DNA of 64,000 nucleotides from CAIXLI01 sp964587125 (GTDB lineage Bacteria; Pseudomonadota; Alphaproteobacteria; UBA9219), in the NCBI GenBank assembly GCA_964587125.1, contig CAZPKC010000007.1:1-64000 (forward strand), written 5' to 3'. The translations under genes were made by a program, and so were the position numbers. The notes under the pieces are model-generated. The model saw only the letters and a list, made by a program, of their open reading frames with translations. It did not search any database and had not been told where the DNA came from. The first letter of the stretch is position 1. Each line of letters begins with the position of its first letter. This document shows positions 40,694 through 49,981 of the stretch, in pieces.

Positions 40694-41347
40694 TCAAGGG
40701 AAGAGCATTTCCTTCAACCGTTCCAAAACCGCGCGGCAACTGGGAAAATACAGCTTAACGCCGAGTCTTTTCGCTTCTCCGGCGCTTCCGATCAGCACCG
40801 GCGTGCATTCCGCGTTTTTGGCGCAGGCGATGTCGATTTCGCTGTCGCCTATGAACCAGATATCCGGCCCGCCCACGAGCCCCGCCAGAAACAACGCTCG
40901 ATCGGCGTGTTCGCGCGCGGGTTTATCGAATGGAGCGTCATGCGCGCCGACGATGGAGGCAAAATATTTTTTCCAGTCGAGCATTTCAGCCTCCAGTCGC
41001 AAATGCTCGCCGGACTTATTGCTGACGACGAGTGCTGGAATTTTATTTTCCTTAAGCCACACAAGCAACTCATCCGCGCCGTCGGCTTTGTCGATCCCCG
41101 CGCGCGCCCTTACTTTCACGAATGTATCGTAATAAACTTTCCATGCCTCCTCCCACTTGTCGCCGAACCAGTCGGGAAAGCTCTGCCGCGCCGAGCGTGT
41201 GCAGTTCGCAAGAATTTCTTCACGGTTCCACGTCTGCAAACCGTAGCGCGCGCGGGTAAAGTTGATCGCCTCCGCGATTGCGCCCCAGCTATCGACGAGC
41301 GTATTGTCCCAATCGAAAATGACGGCGCGGGGAAGAAAATGTTTCAT
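40694..41347 (-). CDS. HAD-superfamily phosphatase
   Basis: 217 residues. HAD motif I is FDWDNTLVDS with the nucleophile and acid Asp, motif II is VVSNKSG, and motif III/IV is the Lys region and FIGDSEIDIACAKNA. A helical cap sits between motifs I and II, as in phosphoglycolate phosphatases (Gph). Substrate unknown. It begins at the ntrX stop (one-base overlap) and ends 31 bases before hfq, so it is inserted in the usual ntrX-hfq order and probably co-transcribed. Confidence 0.88.
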   Translation of the reverse strand: MKHFLPRAVIFDWDNTLVDSWGAIAEAINFTRARYGLQTWNREEILANCTRSARQSFPDWFGDKWEEAWKVYYDTFVKVRARAGIDKADGADELLVWLKENKIPALVVSNKSGEHLRLEAEMLDWKKYFASIVGAHDAPFDKPAREHADRALFLAGLVGGPDIWFIGDSEIDIACAKNAECTPVLIGSAGEAKRLGVKLYFPSCRAVLERLKEMLFP

Positions 41348-42804
41348 CAGTTAATGTTTTCAGAAGCTATCTCGTGATTTTCGTTACTGCTGCCGTGGAC
41401 GCCAAGAAGCTTCAGCTTGCGATGAAGCGCCGATCTTTCCATGCCGATAAAGCCCGCCGTGCGCGAGATGTTGCCGCCGAAGCGCGTGACCTGCGCCAGA
41501 AGATATTCGCGTTCGAACATTTCGCGCGCGTCGCGCAATGGCAATTTCATGATCTCGCCACCTTTTTCCCAGCGCAGGACGCCGGGCGCGGACGATGTAA
41601 TTTCCGGGGGCAACATATCGGCGCGGATGGGGTCGGTTGGATTGCCTTGCGCCATAATCAGAAGCCATTCCATCGCATTGCGCAACTGGCGTACGTTGCC
41701 CGGCCAATCGTAGGCCTGCAATGCCGCCATCGCATCCTCACCCAGCGTGCGCAAAGGCGTGCCTGACGCTTCGGCAGCTCTGCCGAGGAAATGTTCGGCG
41801 ATGACGGGAATATCGTCGCGCCTTTCGGACAAGGGCGGAACTTTAATCGGCACGACAGAAAGACGGTAATACAAATCCTGCCGGACCGTTCCCGCCTGCA
41901 TATCAGTTTGCAAATCGCCGCTCGAAGACGCTATCACGCGCACATCGACTTCGACGCGGGTCGTTCCTCCGATGCGTGTAAAAACCTGCTCCTGCAAAAG
42001 GCGGACGATCTTGCTTTGCGTCTCAAGCGGCATATCGCCGACTTCATCAAGATAAAGCGTACCCCCGTGAGCCTGTTCGAACACGCCGATCTTCCGGCAC
42101 CCCGGCGTTCCTCCCGCAATACCAACGCCATGCTCTGTCCCGAAAAGCTCCAGCTCGAGCTGATCGGGAACCATCGTCGCGCAATTAATGACGACAAAAG
42201 GGCCCTCCGCGCGGCGCGAGGCGCCGTGCAAGGCTCGCGCGATGGTTTCCTTGCCGGAGCCGGACGGTCCTGAAATCAAAACGCGGCTTCCCGTGGGCGC
42301 GACGCGCTCGACGATTTGGCGAACCTGATTGATCGCGGAAGATTTGCCGATAATCTCATAATCGGCGTTGGCGCGGAATTTCAGTTCCTGATTTTCGCGC
42401 TTCAGGCGCGCGGCATCCAAAGCGTGGCGAACCTGCAAGATCAGGCGGTCGGCCTTAAACGGCTTTTCGATGAAATCGTACGCGCCCATCTTGATCGCGG
42501 AAACTGCCGTATCGATATTCCCGTGGCCGCTGATCATGATGACCGGCATGTCGGGGGCGTCGCGACGAAGAGCCTGCAAAATCTGCATCCCATCCATCGA
42601 ACTTCCGCTGAGCCAAATATCGAGAATGACCAACGTCGGCCTGCGCGCCGCGATAGTTTTCAGCGTCTCGTCGGCGTTCGCGGCCTCGCGCACCGACAAG
42701 CCTTCGTCGTTCAAAATGCCTTTGATAAGCGCGCGGATATCGGCCTCGTCGTCGACGACAAGAATATCGCTGGTCAGTCCCTTTTCTTTAATCTGCAATG
42801 GCAT
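41347..42804 (-). CDS. ntrX: NtrX response regulator
   Basis: 485 residues. Receiver domain (LVVDDEADIR, phospho-Asp in VILDIWLSG), AAA+ domain with Walker A SGPSGSGKET and Walker B GGTLYLDEVGDMP, and a C-terminal Fis-type helix-turn-helix (ARFGGNISRTAGFIGMERS). The sigma-54-contacting GAFTGA loop is absent and replaced by GVGIAGG, as in other alphaproteobacterial NtrX, so sigma-54 activation is unlikely. It pairs with NtrY 8 bases upstream. Known roles in the class: nitrogen metabolism, redox and envelope control. Confidence 0.94.
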   Translation of the reverse strand: MPLQIKEKGLTSDILVVDDEADIRALIKGILNDEGLSVREAANADETLKTIAARRPTLVILDIWLSGSSMDGMQILQALRRDAPDMPVIMISGHGNIDTAVSAIKMGAYDFIEKPFKADRLILQVRHALDAARLKRENQELKFRANADYEIIGKSSAINQVRQIVERVAPTGSRVLISGPSGSGKETIARALHGASRRAEGPFVVINCATMVPDQLELELFGTEHGVGIAGGTPGCRKIGVFEQAHGGTLYLDEVGDMPLETQSKIVRLLQEQVFTRIGGTTRVEVDVRVIASSSGDLQTDMQAGTVRQDLYYRLSVVPIKVPPLSERRDDIPVIAEHFLGRAAEASGTPLRTLGEDAMAALQAYDWPGNVRQLRNAMEWLLIMAQGNPTDPIRADMLPPEITSSAPGVLRWEKGGEIMKLPLRDAREMFEREYLLAQVTRFGGNISRTAGFIGMERSALHRKLKLLGVHGSSNENHEIASENIN

Positions 42805-42812
42805 GGTCTTTC

Positions 42813-45101
42813 TTAGGCCCTTTTGCTTTTCGGTGGGGCGGGAGAAACGCTATCAGATTCGCCCGTCTTCGACAAAGTTTCCGCTAGAGGCTGGTGGAGC
42901 GGCCAAATCAAGGCGACGATAGCGCCGCCGCCCGGTCTGTCCTCAAGCACCAATCTCCCGTGATGGTCTTCCATGATTTTCTTGACGATGGCAAGCCCCA
43001 AACCCGTTCCTTTTTTGCGCGTCGTGACATAGGGCTCGGTTAGGGTATTTCTTTCCTCGATGGGCAAGCCTTTACCGTTGTCTTCAATAAATAAGCTTAT
43101 CTCTTTCTCGTTGCACACAAGTCGCACGAGAATTTTGCCTTTGAATAACTCGCCTTCCGTCGGAGCCGTCCGCGCATCGATGGCTTCCGCAGCGTTCTTC
43201 AACAAATTCGTGAGCGCCTGCGCGATCTGACGCGCGTCGCATTCCGCCATGCAAGGAGTGGGGGGTATATCCTGCGAATAAAGGATGTCGGAACGGCTGC
43301 TGCTTTGCAAAAAGAGGGTCTGGCGGACGATTTCCCGCAGCTCGTGCTTTTTGATGACGGGCGCGGGCATCCGCGCGAAGGCAGAAAACTCATCGACCAT
43401 GCGACCAATATCGTCAACATGGCGTACGATGGTTTCGGTGCAGGTCAGGAAAACTTCGGGATCGGTGACGATTTCATCGGAATATTTGCGGCGCAGACGC
43501 TCGGCGGAAAGCTGGATCGGCGTGAGCGGATTCTTGATCTCGTGCGCGATGCGCCGCGCAACGTCGGCCCACGCGGCTTTGCGCTGCGCCGACAAAAGAT
43601 CGGAAACGTCATCGAAAGTCACGACATAACCGTTGGTTTCCGTCCCCGCTCGCTCGGACGATACGCGGACAAGAATCGTCCGGGTAGGAATATTGGGACG
43701 CCGGATTTCGACCTGATCGCTGATCAGCCCCGCCCCGTCCGGCAATTGCTCGATAATGTTTTGAATTTCAGGCGCCAGAAGGGACATCTCTTGCCCATAG
43801 AACGAAGCCTTATCTTCTATGCCGAAGAACTCCGCCGCCGAGGCATTCATTAAATTAATGCGCCCACGCGGGTCGAGCCCGATGACGCCTGCGGAAACGC
43901 CCGACAAAACCGCTTCGATGAAACGGCGGCGAAAATCCAGCTGGCGGTTGGCGTCGATCAAATCGGCGCGTTGCGCCTCTAGCTGACTCGTCATGCGGTT
44001 GAACGCGCGAGAGAGAAGCTCGAGTTCGTCGTCGCTTTCGCGGCTGACTTCCGATACGCGTGCGCTGAGATCGCCGCCACGTATGCGATCCGCCGCGTTG
44101 ATGAGGTCGCCGATGGGGCGTGTCAGCCGCATCGCAAAATTCAATCCAAACCACACGGCGGCAAGCAGCAATAAAAGCGCCACGACGATGAAGATTGCGC
44201 CGATTGTCACTTGCAATCCGAAGCGCTTACCCTCCAATTGTTTGTATTCATCGACCGCCGTCTGCGTCGCCGCCATATGCGCCAGAACCTTCGGCTCGAC
44301 CGGGCGGCCTACGAATAAATACGTATCGACGAAATTATCGAGCCTGAGAAGCGCCCGCACGCGGTCGTCGTTGTCGCTGACCAATAAAACGACATCTCCC
44401 TGCGCCGCGCGGGCACGCATATCGTCGGTGATAGGCTCGAACGTCAGCGCGAACGTCAGGCCCGAACGCGCCAGAATCTTTCCAGATCCGTCGAAAACGA
44501 TGACTTCGGTCAGGTTGCGCAGATAGGCTTGTGCCGAAACCACCTCATTGAATCGCACGGGGTCTTCGGACAAAAGCGCGGCCTGCCGGTTGAGGTCGTT
44601 TCCCATCGCCAAGGCGTCGGCGCGAAGCACCTGTTTATGTTCTTCAAGATATGCCTGCGCGACTTCGAGCGATTCATTAAGAGACGTCCGCACGTGACCG
44701 GAAAACCAAGTTTCCACCCCAAAATAAAAGAAGGCCGCCGCAAACATAGCGACCAACAAGGCGGGAGCGACGGCAAGCAACGTAAAGACGTTGATCATCC
44801 TGATCTGCAATTTGGATCCCGCCTGATTGCGATGACGCCTGCGCCAAGCCTGATAAATCCGGTGCGTGACAACGGTTCCGAGCAAAACCAAAAAGCCCAG
44901 ATCGAGCAGCGAAAGGATCATCACGGTCGTCGGATCGTTTCCGAAGAACGGCGAGCGCGTCATCGCGGCGTAAGTCGCCAGCGCCGACGCGACCGACGCG
45001 ATAATCAGCGCAATGATCATTTTATCGCGCAGCCGTGTGCGTATCGACCAGATGGCAAAACGCTGGATTTGTTCGGCGATAAGGCGCGGGAATTCAATCA
45101 T
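42813..45101 (-). CDS. ntrY: NtrY sensor histidine kinase
   Basis: 762 residues from ATG 45101. N-terminal membrane helices (near 30-50, 60-80, 110-135, and again about 285-310), an extracytoplasmic region between them, HAMP (LTRPIGDLINAADRI), PAS (VSAGVIGLDPRGRINLMNA), HisKA with the phospho-His in RRIAHEIKNPLTPIQ, and HATPase with the N-box LTNLLKNAAEAI and G box KGTGLGLAIVKK. Cognate regulator is NtrX. The start overlaps the NtrC-remnant gene by eight bases. Confidence 0.94.
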   Translation of the reverse strand: MIEFPRLIAEQIQRFAIWSIRTRLRDKMIIALIIASVASALATYAAMTRSPFFGNDPTTVMILSLLDLGFLVLLGTVVTHRIYQAWRRRHRNQAGSKLQIRMINVFTLLAVAPALLVAMFAAAFFYFGVETWFSGHVRTSLNESLEVAQAYLEEHKQVLRADALAMGNDLNRQAALLSEDPVRFNEVVSAQAYLRNLTEVIVFDGSGKILARSGLTFALTFEPITDDMRARAAQGDVVLLVSDNDDRVRALLRLDNFVDTYLFVGRPVEPKVLAHMAATQTAVDEYKQLEGKRFGLQVTIGAIFIVVALLLLLAAVWFGLNFAMRLTRPIGDLINAADRIRGGDLSARVSEVSRESDDELELLSRAFNRMTSQLEAQRADLIDANRQLDFRRRFIEAVLSGVSAGVIGLDPRGRINLMNASAAEFFGIEDKASFYGQEMSLLAPEIQNIIEQLPDGAGLISDQVEIRRPNIPTRTILVRVSSERAGTETNGYVVTFDDVSDLLSAQRKAAWADVARRIAHEIKNPLTPIQLSAERLRRKYSDEIVTDPEVFLTCTETIVRHVDDIGRMVDEFSAFARMPAPVIKKHELREIVRQTLFLQSSSRSDILYSQDIPPTPCMAECDARQIAQALTNLLKNAAEAIDARTAPTEGELFKGKILVRLVCNEKEISLFIEDNGKGLPIEERNTLTEPYVTTRKKGTGLGLAIVKKIMEDHHGRLVLEDRPGGGAIVALIWPLHQPLAETLSKTGESDSVSPAPPKSKRA

Positions 45102-45372
45102 TCGCGGCCCTATTCTTGTTTTTGCGCAAGCGCCCCGCTTCAAGGCCCAGATCGCGCAGTTTTTTGCGCAGCGTATTCCGGTTCAAGCCCAGCAACTCGG
45201 CGGCGCGCAATTGGTTCCCGCGGCATTCGGACAACGCGAGGCTCAAAAGAGGTCGTTCGACCTCCTGCAAAACGCGGTCGTACAATCCGGCCGAGGGCAA
45301 GCCGTTCTCATGCGCGGCAAAATAATCGCGCAAATGCCGCTCGACGCTCGATGCAAGTCCTTTTGCGCTCAT
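45094..45372 (-). CDS. Stand-alone NtrC-type DNA-binding domain (ntrC remnant)
   Basis: 92 residues. The C-terminal half (LYDRVLQEVERPLLSLALSE, then GNQLRAAELLGLNRNTLRKK) matches the C-terminal Fis-type helix-turn-helix of NtrC. No receiver and no AAA+ domain remain. It overlaps dusB by four bases and ntrY by eight, exactly where ntrB-ntrC stand in other alphaproteobacteria. Seen: domain, size and position. Inferred: internal deletion of ntrB and most of ntrC, leaving a DNA-binding protein that could act as a repressor or Fis-like factor. It has an intact frame and start, so it is likely still made. Confidence 0.85.
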   Translation of the reverse strand: MSAKGLASSVERHLRDYFAAHENGLPSAGLYDRVLQEVERPLLSLALSECRGNQLRAAELLGLNRNTLRKKLRDLGLEAGRLRKNKNRAAND

Positions 45373-46385
45373 ATGGTTTGCTCCATCAACGGTTTATAGA
45401 AATTCTCGATAAGCGCGCGCGTTTTTTTCGCATCGTCGGTTGCGTTGACTGCGGCGCGGAATTCAGCCGAACGCACCAGTCCCTTGGAATACCAGCCGAT
45501 GTGCTTACGCGCAATGTGCAATCCCGCCTGTTCTCCATAATGAGCCAGCATCGCATCGAAATGCTCCAGAAGCGTCATAAGCTGGCATTCAAGCGAAGGC
45601 GCAGGCGTGACGACGCCGTTCTTCAGATAATCCATCGCCTGACGTAAAAACCAAGGCCTGCCGCAACTTCCGCGTCCGATCATTATCCCGTCAGCGCCGG
45701 AAAGTTCCAAAGCCTTGTCCGCATCGGCGAGTTCGCGGATGTCGCCGTTGGCAATAAGGGGGATTTTGATCGCGTCGCGCACGTTGCGGATAAACACCCA
45801 GTCCGCATGTCCTTCGTACATCTGGCTGCGCGTGCGTCCGTGAACCGTGACCATTCGAACGCCGCAATCTTCGGCGATTTTTGCGAGACGCGGCGCATTC
45901 TTGTTCTCATTATTCCATCCAAGCCGCATTTTAAGCGTCACCGGGATTTTGACGGCCCTAACAACCGATTCCAGTATCCGCGCCGCATGAATTTCGTCGC
46001 GCATCAGGGCCGAACCTGCGTGGCCGTTGACGACTTTCTTGACGGGGCAGCCGAAGTTGATGTCGATGATGTCCGCGCCTTTGTCTTCGTTCAGCTTGGC
46101 GGCTTCGGCCATGACTTCGGGCTCGCACCCGGCAATTTGAACCGACATAATCCCTTCTTCGTCCGTCCGCAGGACCATTTGCATCGTTTTGCGGCATTCG
46201 CGGATCATCGCTTGGGAAGCGATCATCTCGGATGTGACCATCCCTGCCCCGAATTTCTTGACGGCGCGGCGAAAAGGCAAATCCGAAACGCCCGCCATCG
46301 GCGCGAGAATGACGGGAGATTCAAGCGTCACCGCGCCGATTTGTATCGGCTTTATCTTCGGCAATGTCTGGGGTTTTCCGTGCAT
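45369..46385 (-). CDS. dusB: tRNA-dihydrouridine synthase B
   Basis: 338 residues, FMN enzyme that makes dihydrouridine in tRNA. Landmarks: APMAGVSDLPFRR, SVQIAGCEPEVMAEAA, the catalytic Cys in NFGCPVKKVVNGHAGSAL, MRLGW, VHGRTRSQMYEG and GIMIGRGSCGRPW. It is the nifR3/dusB gene that usually precedes ntrB; here it runs straight into the NtrC remnant by a four-base overlap. Confidence 0.95.
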   Translation of the reverse strand: MHGKPQTLPKIKPIQIGAVTLESPVILAPMAGVSDLPFRRAVKKFGAGMVTSEMIASQAMIRECRKTMQMVLRTDEEGIMSVQIAGCEPEVMAEAAKLNEDKGADIIDINFGCPVKKVVNGHAGSALMRDEIHAARILESVVRAVKIPVTLKMRLGWNNENKNAPRLAKIAEDCGVRMVTVHGRTRSQMYEGHADWVFIRNVRDAIKIPLIANGDIRELADADKALELSGADGIMIGRGSCGRPWFLRQAMDYLKNGVVTPAPSLECQLMTLLEHFDAMLAHYGEQAGLHIARKHIGWYSKGLVRSAEFRAAVNATDDAKKTRALIENFYKPLMEQTI

Positions 46386-46462
46386 GACGATGCGTATAGC
46401 ATCTGCCTAAAATTTAGGCAAATGGCGCGGCGCCTGTAATCCTTCAGCTTCTGCAAGAGAAT

Positions 46463-47095
46463 CTATAAACTTGGAAACTTTTTCTTAAGCCATTGCCACA
46501 AATCTTCGGGAGAACTTTTTTGCACGATTGGCCGTAACGCCTCTTTTTCATGTCGTTTTCCGCTCATGCAATGAGTGTCCTGATCCTCTTTCATAAGATT
46601 TATTAATCCGGCAACCATATGACTGGTTTCTTTATTAAATGACTCCGCATCGAAATCGGGAATGATCGCCGACATTTCCGATATCAGGCCTATGAGAGAA
46701 ATAAGAGACCTTCCGAATTTAAGATTATCGGATATCACCGTGTCGAGAGCCATCGCCATATTTCTGGGGGTGTAGCCGTTTTTTTTGATGTCTTCTTGAA
46801 TAGGAGAAGCTCTTTTATTGGCATCCAGACGTTCTTTCGATATATTTTCAAGTTGCTTTTCAATTTCTTCGATTGCGACCGAAATATTTTTCGGGATGGC
46901 TTCTCCACGGTCATGAAAAACATCCTCTGCCGCTTGACCGATCATGACGGCCAAATCCTCTATGGGGCCCCTTTTCAAGGCCCTCATTTTCGTTGTCTTT
47001 TTAACTTCCCGAGCAAAAGCCTTTTCGAACTCTTCCCGAGTTCCAGAAAAATCAGGCAGTATTTTTGAGGTATCGCTGTTTGTTTTGCTTCCCAT
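46463..47095 (-). CDS. Orphan protein, unknown
   Basis: 210 residues, charged, with no signal peptide or clear membrane segment. Residues 70-100 look coiled-coil-like (IEEIEKQLENISKERLDANKR); a moderately hydrophobic stretch around 130-148 may be a buried helix. The C-terminus is basic with a WQWLKKKF motif. DNA here (46430-47200) looks more AT-rich than dusB or ispDF, which flank it. No family recognised. It is 77 bases upstream of dusB on the same strand and convergent with nothing. Confidence 0.6.
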   Translation of the reverse strand: MGSKTNSDTSKILPDFSGTREEFEKAFAREVKKTTKMRALKRGPIEDLAVMIGQAAEDVFHDRGEAIPKNISVAIEEIEKQLENISKERLDANKRASPIQEDIKKNGYTPRNMAMALDTVISDNLKFGRSLISLIGLISEMSAIIPDFDAESFNKETSHMVAGLINLMKEDQDTHCMSGKRHEKEALRPIVQKSSPEDLWQWLKKKFPSL

Positions 47096-47269
47096 AATAT
47101 TTTTCTTTGCTTCGAATGAATGGGTTTTTGTCTGTTTTTCGGGGTTTATTATATACTAAAAATTCGAAAGTAAATAACCCATTTGGAGGTGCATTAACGC
47201 TATTTGCAATGAAATCCTTGCATTCTCCTATCCTCCCTGTAGTTTCTCCCCGTAAGTTAAGGAGGTCGA

Positions 47270-48430
47270 ATGCCTACTTGCATAGCCCTTATTGTCGCCG
47301 CCGGTTCCGGTTCGCGTTTTGGAGGCAAGCTGCCCAAGCAGTATTGCGAACTTGCGGGCGAGATGATTTTGCGCCGGAGCGTCCTCGCTTTCCTTCATCA
47401 TCCGCACATTGACGGCGTGCAGGTTGTCATCAATCCAGATCATCGCGCGATGTACGATGAGGCTGTGGACGAACTCGGTCTGCCGGAGCCCGTCGCTGGA
47501 GGAGCGACGCGTCAGGAAAGCGTCCTTTTGGGGCTTGAAACTTTGGCGACGGGGAAAAAGCGTCCCGATCTCGTCATGATTCACGACGCTGCGCGGCCTT
47601 TGGTCGATGCCGCGACGATCACCGCCGTTCGCAGAGCTTTGGATACCGCCAAAGGCGTCATCGCGGCCAAGCCCGTCGTCGATACGCTCAAACGCGGCAA
47701 CGGATCGGATATCGTCGCGACGATCGACCGCGCCAATTTGTGGCAAGCGTACACGCCGCAGGCCTTTCATTTCAACGATATTCTCGTTGCGCACAGGGAA
47801 GCGGCGGGAGCGCAACTGACGGACGATGCCTCCGTCGCCGAAAAATGCGGCATGACCGTCAAACTCGTTCCTTCAAATCCGGACAACATGAAAATCACAA
47901 ATCCCGAAGACCTCGACCGCGCCGCGCGCCTTTTGGGGCAGAACTACGGCGATATCCGCACCGGCATGGGCACGGACGTGCATCGTCTGATCCCGGGCGA
48001 TAAAATCATCCTTTGCGGCATTACTATTCCGCACGCTTTTTCATGCGAGGGGCATTCCGACGCCGACGTCGGATTGCACGCGCTGACGGACGCGCTTCTG
48101 GGCGCGATCAGCGGCGGCGATATCGGCAAACACTTCCCTCCTTCCGATCCGCAATGGAAAGGCAAGGACAGCGCGCATTTCGTGCGCCATGCGGTCGGAA
48201 TGGTGAGCGAACGCGGCGGAATTATCTCGAACGCGGACATCACGTTTTTGTGCGAAGCGCCGCGCATCGGCCCGCACCGCGAAGCGATGATCAAGCGCGT
48301 GGCGGAATTGCTCGAAATCGATCCCTCGCGTGTGAGCGTCAAGGCCACGACGACCGAGAAAATGGGCTTCACGGGACGCGGCGAAGGCATTGTCGCGCAG
48401 GCCGTGGCGACCGTCAGATTTCCCGGGTAG
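47270..48430 (+). CDS. ispDF: Bifunctional IspDF
   Basis: 386 residues. Residues 1-230 are IspD, the cytidylyltransferase (ALIVAAGSGSRFGGKLPKQY, HDAARPLVD), and 231-386 are IspF, the cyclodiphosphate synthase (GMGTDVHRL, HSDADVGLHALTDALLGA, GDIGKHFPP, TTTEKMGFTGRGEGI). It carries two steps of the non-mevalonate isoprenoid pathway. The fusion is common in alphaproteobacteria. The ribosome site is AAGGAGGT. The trmJ-like gene follows after 6 bases. Confidence 0.96.
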   Translation: MPTCIALIVAAGSGSRFGGKLPKQYCELAGEMILRRSVLAFLHHPHIDGVQVVINPDHRAMYDEAVDELGLPEPVAGGATRQESVLLGLETLATGKKRPDLVMIHDAARPLVDAATITAVRRALDTAKGVIAAKPVVDTLKRGNGSDIVATIDRANLWQAYTPQAFHFNDILVAHREAAGAQLTDDASVAEKCGMTVKLVPSNPDNMKITNPEDLDRAARLLGQNYGDIRTGMGTDVHRLIPGDKIILCGITIPHAFSCEGHSDADVGLHALTDALLGAISGGDIGKHFPPSDPQWKGKDSAHFVRHAVGMVSERGGIISNADITFLCEAPRIGPHREAMIKRVAELLEIDPSRVSVKATTTEKMGFTGRGEGIVAQAVATVRFPG

Positions 48431-48436
48431 CCTCTT

Positions 48437-49192
48437 ATGGTGAATCCCCCCGCCATACTCCTCGTCGAACCGCAACTCGTCGAGAACATCGGCATGACGG
48501 CGCGCGCGATGATGAACACGGGCTTGCGCGATTTGCGGCTTGTGAATCCGCGCGACCCGTGGCCTTTGGGCGAAGTTCACCAAAAACGCATGGCGGCTGC
48601 CTCGAGCGGCGCGGATGAAATTTTGGAAAACGCCAAAGTTTTTGCCACGCTCGAAGAAGCATTGGCCGATCTGAATTTCGTCTACGCCACGACTGCGCGA
48701 ACGCACGACATGGTCAACCGGATTATGACGCCTCGCGCGGTTGTGCCCGACATGATCGCGCGCGCCAAAGAGGGTCAGAAAATTGGCGTGATGTTCGGGC
48801 GCGAACGCACGGGGCTTATCAATGATTATATCGTTCTTGCCAATACTCTTATCACCATACCCCTCAATCCCTATTTTTCTTCGCTGAATCTCGCGCAATC
48901 TGTTTTGCTTATCGGCTACGAATGGTATCAAGCGCAAGACCAAACGCCGGATGACATCCTTCATACCGGCAACAGCCTTCCCGCCACGCGCGAAGAATAC
49001 CTGAATTTCTTCCGCCGCCTTGAAGATTCTTTGGAAGAAGCCGGATTTTTTACGACCATTGAGCTTCGCCCTTCCATCACGCGAAGCCTGCAAAACACTT
49101 TGCAACGCGCCGCGATGACCGAGCAGGAAATCCGGACGTGGCACGGCGTGTTGTCGGCTCTCATCGGCATACCGAAGAGGAATCAAAAATGA
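48437..49192 (+). CDS. trmJ: TrmJ-like SPOUT RNA methyltransferase
   Basis: 251 residues of the SPOUT (TrmH/TrmJ) family. Motif 1 is PQLVENIGMTARAMMNTG, motif 2 is GVMFGRERTGL, motif 3 is IPLNPYFSSLNLAQSV; these form the knotted SAM site. The C-terminal helices (150-251) are typical of TrmJ, which 2'-O-methylates C32 or U32 in tRNA. It is in line with ispDF and overlaps the following SDR gene by four bases. Confidence 0.87.
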   Translation: MVNPPAILLVEPQLVENIGMTARAMMNTGLRDLRLVNPRDPWPLGEVHQKRMAAASSGADEILENAKVFATLEEALADLNFVYATTARTHDMVNRIMTPRAVVPDMIARAKEGQKIGVMFGRERTGLINDYIVLANTLITIPLNPYFSSLNLAQSVLLIGYEWYQAQDQTPDDILHTGNSLPATREEYLNFFRRLEDSLEEAGFFTTIELRPSITRSLQNTLQRAAMTEQEIRTWHGVLSALIGIPKRNQK

Positions 49193-49863
49193 AAAACAAC
49201 TGGGCGCTTATCACGGGGGCTGGAAAACGCATCGGACGCGCGGTCGCGCTCGATCTCGCCGCTCATGGATGGAATATTGTTGTGCATTACCGAAGCTCCG
49301 CAAAAGAAGCCAAACAACTGGCTTTTGAAATTCAGGACTTGGGGCAATCCGCCTGCCTCGCCGAAATCGATCTTTCGGACGCGAAAGCGGCGGAAAAACT
49401 TATTCCTTCCCTGACGAAAGAGATCGGCCCCATTCACGCGCTTGTGAACAACGCCGCTTTATTCGAGCCCGACGAATATGATCCCGACGGCTCGCGCCAC
49501 TTTGCGATCAACGCCGACGCGCCGCGACTATTAAGCAAAGCCTTTCGCGACACGCTGCCCAAAGGCGAACGCGGAGTCATCGTCAATATGCTCGACGGCA
49601 CGCCGCCCGCGTCCAATTTCTCCGCCTACGCACGAAGCAAAAACTTTTTGGCCGACATGACGCTCAACATGGCGAAATCTTTCGCGCCGAAAATCAGGGT
49701 CAACGGCGTAGCGCCTTCGTATGTTTTGCCGAGCCTGCGGCAAAGCGAACTTTCTTTCCGCAAACTGGCCGGAGACAAGATCGTTACGACCGAGCAGGTC
49801 GTAACGGCCCTCCGCAGGTTGATTGAAACCCCAGCAGCCACGGGAATAATCGAGAAAATCTAA
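49189..49863 (+). CDS. SDR-family oxidoreductase
   Basis: 224 residues from ATG 49189 (AGAGGAA upstream). Rossmann fold with NADP-binding TGAGKRIGRA, NNAALFEPD region, and the catalytic YxxxK as YARSK (with a Ser nearby in ASNFS). The overall pattern is closest to pteridine-reductase/FolM-like SDRs, but the substrate is not proven. It overlaps trmJ by four bases, so it is the last gene of the ispDF-trmJ unit. Confidence 0.85.
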   Translation: MKNNWALITGAGKRIGRAVALDLAAHGWNIVVHYRSSAKEAKQLAFEIQDLGQSACLAEIDLSDAKAAEKLIPSLTKEIGPIHALVNNAALFEPDEYDPDGSRHFAINADAPRLLSKAFRDTLPKGERGVIVNMLDGTPPASNFSAYARSKNFLADMTLNMAKSFAPKIRVNGVAPSYVLPSLRQSELSFRKLAGDKIVTTEQVVTALRRLIETPAATGIIEKI

Positions 49864-49981
49864 ACCAAGCCCCCATTTATGGTTAATGCAGATAAAGGTA
49901 TTTTACCTGTTCTACATCGCGTTTTTTCTGCTAGGCTAATCCAAAGAATTTACGAAAGCTTATAAAACGGGAGCGCGCATT

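Noticed and set aside
41347..42804. Missing GAFTGA loop in NtrX as an oddity
   Set aside because: Alphaproteobacterial NtrX proteins are known to lack it, so this is a family trait and not a defect.
47270..48430. IspD-IspF fusion as a novel fusion
   Set aside because: It is a well-known arrangement in alphaproteobacteria and epsilonproteobacteria.
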